In this document: in pieces, positions 60,547 through 64,000 of the stretch | How positions within the stretch are numbered: position 1 is the first letter of the stretch | How the letters are laid out: every line of letters starts with the position of its first letter | NCBI GenBank assembly: GCA_041741155.1 | Contig: JBGSKO010000120.1 | Coordinates: 1-64,000 of the forward strand | Reading direction: 5' to 3' | DNA: 64,000 nucleotides | Source of the DNA: M3007 sp041741155 | GTDB lineage: Bacteria; Bacteroidota; Bacteroidia; Chitinophagales; Saprospiraceae | Position numbers and translations under genes: made by a program | The notes under the pieces: model-generated | Seen by the model: only the letters and a program-made list of their open reading frames with translations | Databases searched by the model: none | What the model was told of the DNA's origin: nothing

Positions 60547-60957
60547 ATGAACAAGTCAAAATACTTCCTGGGCACCTTTTTTTGCTGTGCAATTGCCGTC
60601 TTCGGCTGTGCGCAAGAGCCCTTCACCAACTGCACGGCAGCATTTTTGAACAACAAAATTGTGGTGGACCAGTACACCCCCGACGGCAAATGTACCCTGC
60701 CCGATTCGGCTACCGGTGAACTGACCGTCTGCACCGCCGATTTATCGCCTGAAAACAGTCTTCCGGTGAAAAAAATCAAGTTTAAAATTGCGTTGCGCGA
60801 CAAAAATACGAGCACCCTGACCATGTTTTCCAGCGAAACCTATAAACAGGTGGACATCCGCAAGGTGCTGGCCCGCTGCAAAAAAGGCGATCACATCGTA
60901 CTGATTACCATGGACGACGCATATTCGCTGCCGCACAACGAGATTCTGGTGAACTGA
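60547..60957 (+). CDS. small hypothetical lipoprotein
   Basis: 136 residues with lipoprotein signal (FLGTFFCCAIAVFGC, Cys ~21). The body (FLNNKIVVDQYTPDGKCTLP, VKKIKFKIALRDKNTSTLTMF, ARCKKGDHIVLITMDDAYSLPHNEILV) is mostly beta with three extra Cys. I do not recognise a family. Own promoter; followed by a large inverted repeat. Confidence 0.7.
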   Translation: MNKSKYFLGTFFCCAIAVFGCAQEPFTNCTAAFLNNKIVVDQYTPDGKCTLPDSATGELTVCTADLSPENSLPVKKIKFKIALRDKNTSTLTMFSSETYKQVDIRKVLARCKKGDHIVLITMDDAYSLPHNEILVN

Positions 60958-60988
60958 TTTTTTTAAGTACCGAGACTGAATTAATTGA

Positions 60989-61117
60989 CAAATTCTGCGT
61001 GGCGTCTGTGTAACGTCTGTGTAACGTCTGTGTAAAATATTCTAAGCACCATGCGGAAGGCGATAATTTCACACAGACGTTACACAGACTCAAGGCACAG
61101 ACGCCACGCAGAATTTG
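60989..61117. repeat. long inverted repeat element, copy 2 (imperfect)
   Basis: Arms of about 50 bases (from CAAATTCTGCGTGGCGTCTG at 60989 to its complement ending at 61117). The left arm differs from the complement of the right in the middle block (TGTAACG versus TGCCTTGAG). Same family as 6117-6246. It lies 31 bases after the stop of the lipoprotein gene. Confidence 0.85.
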
Positions 61118-61143
61118 CTCTAAAATAATTTTGCACACCTAAT

Positions 61144-61202
61144 TACCACAGATTACACCGAGTTTATTCGTGGATGAATCGGTGTTAATCTGTGAAATCT
61201 GT
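61144..61202. repeat. CACAGATTACACCG palindromic sequence
   Basis: ACCACAGATT at 61144 pairs with AATCTGTGG at 61194, and ATTACACCG with CGGTGTTAAT, forming an imperfect hairpin. Adjacent to the previous element; the GTG-started upstream extension of the next gene is encoded by it and is rejected as coding. Confidence 0.65.
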
Positions 61203-61225
61203 GGCGAAACCACGCCCTCCCAAGG

Positions 61226-61233
61226 TACATTTG
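61226..61233 (+). promoter_or_regulatory. -7 box of the membrane regulator gene
   Basis: TACATTTG, exact TAnnTTTG, five bases before the ATG at 61239. Such a short distance suggests a nearly leaderless transcript. Confidence 0.5.
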
Positions 61234-61238
61234 CACGG

Positions 61239-62135
61239 ATGTTAAACTTGCCTTTCAAAAAAATAGCCGTGCCTGCCGCCATGCTGCTGTGCTTCGTGCT
61301 GGTGTGGTCGTTTTGGCGCGCCAACGCCAGCAGCCCCGGCGTTGATCGCAGTTCTCCTGAAAAAATAAACCTTGCACTGCGCCGGACAGCCCACCACCTG
61401 CTGGCCGAGGCGGGCGACAGTACGGTGCGCATACCGCCTGTGCAGCAAACTGGGCAGGGAACCTGGCTCGTCCGCTTCGAACGCCCGTTCGATTACGATC
61501 GGCTGCCGGTACTCCTGCAGGCGTCCTTCGACCTGCATAACATTCGGGAAACCTACGATGTGGCCGTACTGCGGTGCGCCGACGGCGAACTGCAACTGGG
61601 CTACAACGCGCAGGATTACATTCAAGACAACACCGTTCCCTGCGGCGGGCGCGACGTGGAGGCCGGGTGCTACAACCTGCAGGTCACCTTTGCAACGGTG
61701 CCACCGCAAAACGACCCCCTCCTCCCCGGAATATTGGGACTTTTTCTGCTCGGCGGGCTGCTCGTTGCGGCAGTTTGGGTTTGGAAGAAACGCCGTCCCG
61801 TGCCGCCCGCCGACCCCGAAACTGCCGCCGGCGAAACCCCGTGGTTGCCCTTCGGAAATTCGCGCCTCGATGTGGCCAACCAAGTGCTGCTGTGCGGCGC
61901 CGTACGCCATGAACTCACCTATCGGGAAACCAAATTGTTGCACCTTTTTGCCAACCAACCCAACCAACTGCTCGAACGCGGGCACATCCTCCAGCAGGTT
62001 TGGGCCGACGAGGGTGTGCTGGTGGGCCGCAGTGTGGACGTGTTTGTGTCCCGCCTGCGCAAACTGTTGCGGGATGATCCATCGGTGCGGATTGTGGCGG
62101 TACACGGGGTGGGGTACCGGCTGGAGGTAGGGTAG
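61239..62135 (+). CDS. membrane-anchored transcriptional regulator with C-terminal winged helix
   Basis: 298 residues. N-terminal membrane segment (IAVPAAMLLCFVLVWSFW, ~9-26), an extracytoplasmic domain (~30-158; FERPFDYDRLPVLLQASFDL; contains four Cys), a second membrane helix (LLPGILGLFLLGGLLVAAVWVW, ~161-182), a Pro/Ala linker and an OmpR/PhoB-type winged helix (~203-296; LTYRETKLLHLFANQPNQLL, RSVDVFVSRLRKLL, GVGYRLEVG). It is a one-component, ToxR/CadC-like transducer in reverse order: sensor first, DNA-binding domain last. The start at 61239 follows from the -7 box; the longer GTG-started frame is repeat sequence. The targets are unknown. The stop TAG lies inside a REP-like palindrome. 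Confidence 0.85.
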   Translation: MLNLPFKKIAVPAAMLLCFVLVWSFWRANASSPGVDRSSPEKINLALRRTAHHLLAEAGDSTVRIPPVQQTGQGTWLVRFERPFDYDRLPVLLQASFDLHNIRETYDVAVLRCADGELQLGYNAQDYIQDNTVPCGGRDVEAGCYNLQVTFATVPPQNDPLLPGILGLFLLGGLLVAAVWVWKKRRPVPPADPETAAGETPWLPFGNSRLDVANQVLLCGAVRHELTYRETKLLHLFANQPNQLLERGHILQQVWADEGVLVGRSVDVFVSRLRKLLRDDPSVRIVAVHGVGYRLEVG

Positions 62136-62207
62136 CGGCGGGTTTTAACCCGCCGAATATTGCATAGGCGAGGGGTAGCGGCGGGTTTTAACCCGCCGAA
62201 TATTGCA
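62131..62207. repeat. tandem REP-like palindromes (two copies, 43-base period)
   Basis: GGTAGCGGCGGGTTTTAACC followed by CGCCGAATATTGCA, at 62131-62164 and 62174-62207. Each contains the 9-bp stem CGGCGGGTT/AACCCGCCG. The first copy overlaps the stop of the regulator gene; both may serve as terminators. Confidence 0.8.
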
Positions 62208-62222
62208 AAAAGGCGAGCAAGG

Positions 62223-63167
62223 TCAGAATGTACGCTCAACCTGCACATCGCCAAAAACCTGCTTGTCCAGATTGTAAATACCTGTGACATAGCCTGCCGG
62301 CTCGGCATCATCGGCCGGGGATTTGTCAAAATAGGGAAACGAATAGCGGATGACCGGCGCGTTTTTCATGCCTTTGGTTTGCGGAGAACTGTCGCAGCCA
62401 AAAGGGTGGGTGTCGTCCATAAAAAACGGCTTGGTCAGGTTTTTGTCGGCCCAGGCCCGGGCTTGCTGAAACGCGGCTTCCTGGTACTGCATGCTGCGTT
62501 TGGATTCTGGGCTGATTTCCCATGCCTGGGTTGTCCATTGGCCGGCATCTCTTTTTACCTGGAGCGCCATGAGCTTGTTTTTTTTCTGCCAGCCGGTGCC
62601 GGCTTCCCAATGCCCGCGTGGTATGATGTTTTGGTACTCGGTATGGTAAGCCGACGGCTCAAGCAGCTCAACAAAGACAGTAGCCGGCGATTTGTCGGGC
62701 TGCTTTTGCAGGGCTGTTTGGATGGTACCCAGGGTTTGTTCGCGCAGGGCCGGTGTGGGTTCACCGAATACTTGTACAATGGCCGCTTCGTTCACCACGC
62801 CGACCGAAAATTTTTCCAGGCCGTTATCTTGCAGCAGGCGAAACAACGCGCGGGCGTCGGCTACCTGCATTTTGGCGCGTTCGTGCGCCTGGTTTACCGT
62901 CGGCGTATCCAGCCCCAGGCCATCCACACCTTTTTGCCAGTTCAAAAAAAACTGCACTTCAGGGTCAGCTTTATCGGCCACGACAGCGCGTTTTTCACCC
63001 TTGTACTGCGCCAGTATATCGAGCATTTTCAAGTTGGAAACCTGTACCTCAAACTGGCCCGGGAACTGCTGTTCCAGCCAGGCCCCGATGGTTTCCGGAG
63101 CTGTTTTTTTGCGAAAGCAACTGAAAAGTGAGAGCATAAGAAGCATCCAGGGAACGTGCCTGACCAT
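62223..63167 (-). CDS. hypothetical lipoprotein
   Basis: 314 residues with short signal and lipobox (MLLMLSLFSC, Cys ~17). Body: FPGQFEVQVSNLKMLDILAQY; QQARAWADKNLTKPFFMDD; DTHPFGCDSSPQTKGMKNAP. No catalytic motif recognised; conserved-looking Trp and Asp positions suggest a folded binding protein. It lies 72 bases upstream of the permease end on the same strand but is read towards the palindrome pair, and could be co-transcribed with the permease gene (which is upstream on this strand). Confidence 0.65.
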   Translation of the reverse strand: MVRHVPWMLLMLSLFSCFRKKTAPETIGAWLEQQFPGQFEVQVSNLKMLDILAQYKGEKRAVVADKADPEVQFFLNWQKGVDGLGLDTPTVNQAHERAKMQVADARALFRLLQDNGLEKFSVGVVNEAAIVQVFGEPTPALREQTLGTIQTALQKQPDKSPATVFVELLEPSAYHTEYQNIIPRGHWEAGTGWQKKNKLMALQVKRDAGQWTTQAWEISPESKRSMQYQEAAFQQARAWADKNLTKPFFMDDTHPFGCDSSPQTKGMKNAPVIRYSFPYFDKSPADDAEPAGYVTGIYNLDKQVFGDVQVERTF

Positions 63168-63239
63168 TGTTTTTCTACAAATGTAGGGCGGTTGGGCCGG
63201 TTCACAAAAAATGCCCGACAGTGTGCTCCCGGGATACGG

Positions 63240-64000
63240 TTACTCGCTTCGCAAACTCTCCACCGGATTGGTCCGCGCGGCTTTCACACTCTGGTAACCC
63301 ACGGTCACGAACGCCACCACCACCGCAGCCATGCCCGCTACCGCAAACACCCACCACGGGATGGTAATGCGGTAGGCAAAATCCTGCAACCACTGGTCCA
63401 TCAGGTACCAGGTTACCGGCGCTGCAAGGATCAGCGCGATGAGTACGAGTTTCAAAAAATCTCTGGATAGCAAACTGACTATGCCCGCCGTAGTCGCGCC
63501 CAGCACTTTGCGCACACCGATTTCCTTGGTGCGCTGTTGTGCCGCATGGGCTGCCAACCCGAACAGTCCAAGGCAGGAAATAAGTACAGCCAACAGCCCG
63601 AAACCCTTGCAGGTAGCCGACAGCCGGTCGTCGTCGCGGTACATTTCCGCGATGCGCTCGTCAAGGAACTGGCCCTCGAATACCTGCTCCGGCATGACCT
63701 GGTCATATACCCGCTGAATGGCCGACAGGGAGCCCGCGATATCACCGGGCCGGATGCGTACACCCACCTCCCAGTTGAACGCCTTGCGCGTGGTCATCAG
63801 CAGGGGAATATGTTCGTTGCGCAGGCTGTGTGTGTGAAAATCCTCGGAAACGCCCGTGATTTCCACCATCTGGCTGGCGCCGAGGCGGAGCTTTTGGCCG
63901 ACGGCTTCCGCCGGGTCCCGGATGCCCAGTTTGCGTAGCACGGTCATGTTAACCACGCCCTGCCGGATGGTGTCGGAGGGCTGGTACCACTTGCCGGCGA
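63240..64000 (-). CDS. ABC transporter permease (FtsX/MacB type), C-terminal part
   Basis: Open to the edge of the window at 64000. The visible 253 residues contain part of the periplasmic domain (VGQKLRLGASQMVEITGVSED; MRPGDIAGSLSAIQ-like RIRPGDIAGSLSAIQ) and the last three membrane helices of an FtsX domain (GLLAVLISCLGLFGLAA, GVRKVLGATTAGIVSLLS, WWVFAVAGMAAVVVAFVTVGY), ending NPVESLRSE. Typical of the MacB-like permeases that pair with an ATPase encoded elsewhere; substrate unknown (peptides or lipoproteins). The N-terminal part is outside the window. Confidence 0.9.
   Translation of the reverse strand, partial: AGKWYQPSDTIRQGVVNMTVLRKLGIRDPAEAVGQKLRLGASQMVEITGVSEDFHTHSLRNEHIPLLMTTRKAFNWEVGVRIRPGDIAGSLSAIQRVYDQVMPEQVFEGQFLDERIAEMYRDDDRLSATCKGFGLLAVLISCLGLFGLAAHAAQQRTKEIGVRKVLGATTAGIVSLLSRDFLKLVLIALILAAPVTWYLMDQWLQDFAYRITIPWWVFAVAGMAAVVVAFVTVGYQSVKAARTNPVESLRSE

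Noticed and set aside
61170..61238. GTG-started N-terminal extension of the membrane regulator
   Set aside because: The extension is encoded by the CACAGATT palindrome and crosses an exact promoter box.

Overview
The window looks like a chromosomal segment of a Bacteroidota bacterium, most likely of the Saprospirales type (uncultured relatives of Haliscomenobacter or Lewinella). This is inferred from at least eight predicted secreted proteins with a C-terminal type IX secretion (T9SS) sorting domain, PKD, HYR and SprB-type repeats, many cytoplasmic-membrane lipoprotein signals, KdsB (an outer-membrane LPS sugar enzyme), Bacteroidota-type promoters (TAnnTTTG about 20-50 bases before starts) and weak Shine-Dalgarno use. 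Codon use is moderately GC-rich. I saw no rRNA, tRNA or CRISPR array.

Layout. 0-8.2 kb: the tail of a PKD/T9SS protein, a DUF2306 membrane protein, an Ogt-type DNA repair methyltransferase, then a potassium locus (KdpD-like kinase without the sensor half, KdpE-like regulator, Kup transporter), a lipoprotein and CreD. 8.3-12.4 kb: one very large secreted GH13-GH31 double glycosidase. 12.5-15.4 kb: a small gene pair including a DUF4240 protein, the decayed remains of an SprB-repeat gene, and an M23 peptidase. 15.5-24.4 kb: an accessory island holding a metzincin/beta-helix T9SS protein and three tandem T9SS paralogues. It is bounded by a 104-bp direct repeat made of the 3' end of a cytochrome c peroxidase gene. 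The paralogues are separated by hairpins whose structure is kept while their sequence differs.

24.3-34.2 kb is mostly housekeeping: diheme peroxidase, MBL hydrolase, lumazine synthase (RibH), a lipoprotein, a LysM-DPBB protein, KdsB, an M16 protease gene interrupted by an in-frame UGA, and a C-terminal processing protease. 34.5-58.5 kb: HYR-domain T9SS protein, zinc metalloprotease, a REP-associated tyrosine transposase (RAYT) embedded in arrays of its palindromes, a TPR/AAA+ pair, a subtilase, a hybrid histidine kinase with a two-component propeller sensor, and a 2035-residue PKD/T9SS protein. 58.7-64 kb: aldo/keto reductase, DinB-like protein, two lipoproteins, a membrane-anchored winged-helix regulator and the end of a FtsX/MacB-type permease.

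The most striking feature is the number of different intergenic palindromic elements: the RAYT REPs (one copy sits in frame inside the transposase gene), three composite elements with nested inverted repeats placed just upstream of start codons, two copies of a long inverted repeat with arms of about 53 bp, one MITE-like element, a tandem pair of short REP-like palindromes, and GGTTGAG/CTCAACC arrays that in one case supply a gene's stop codon.
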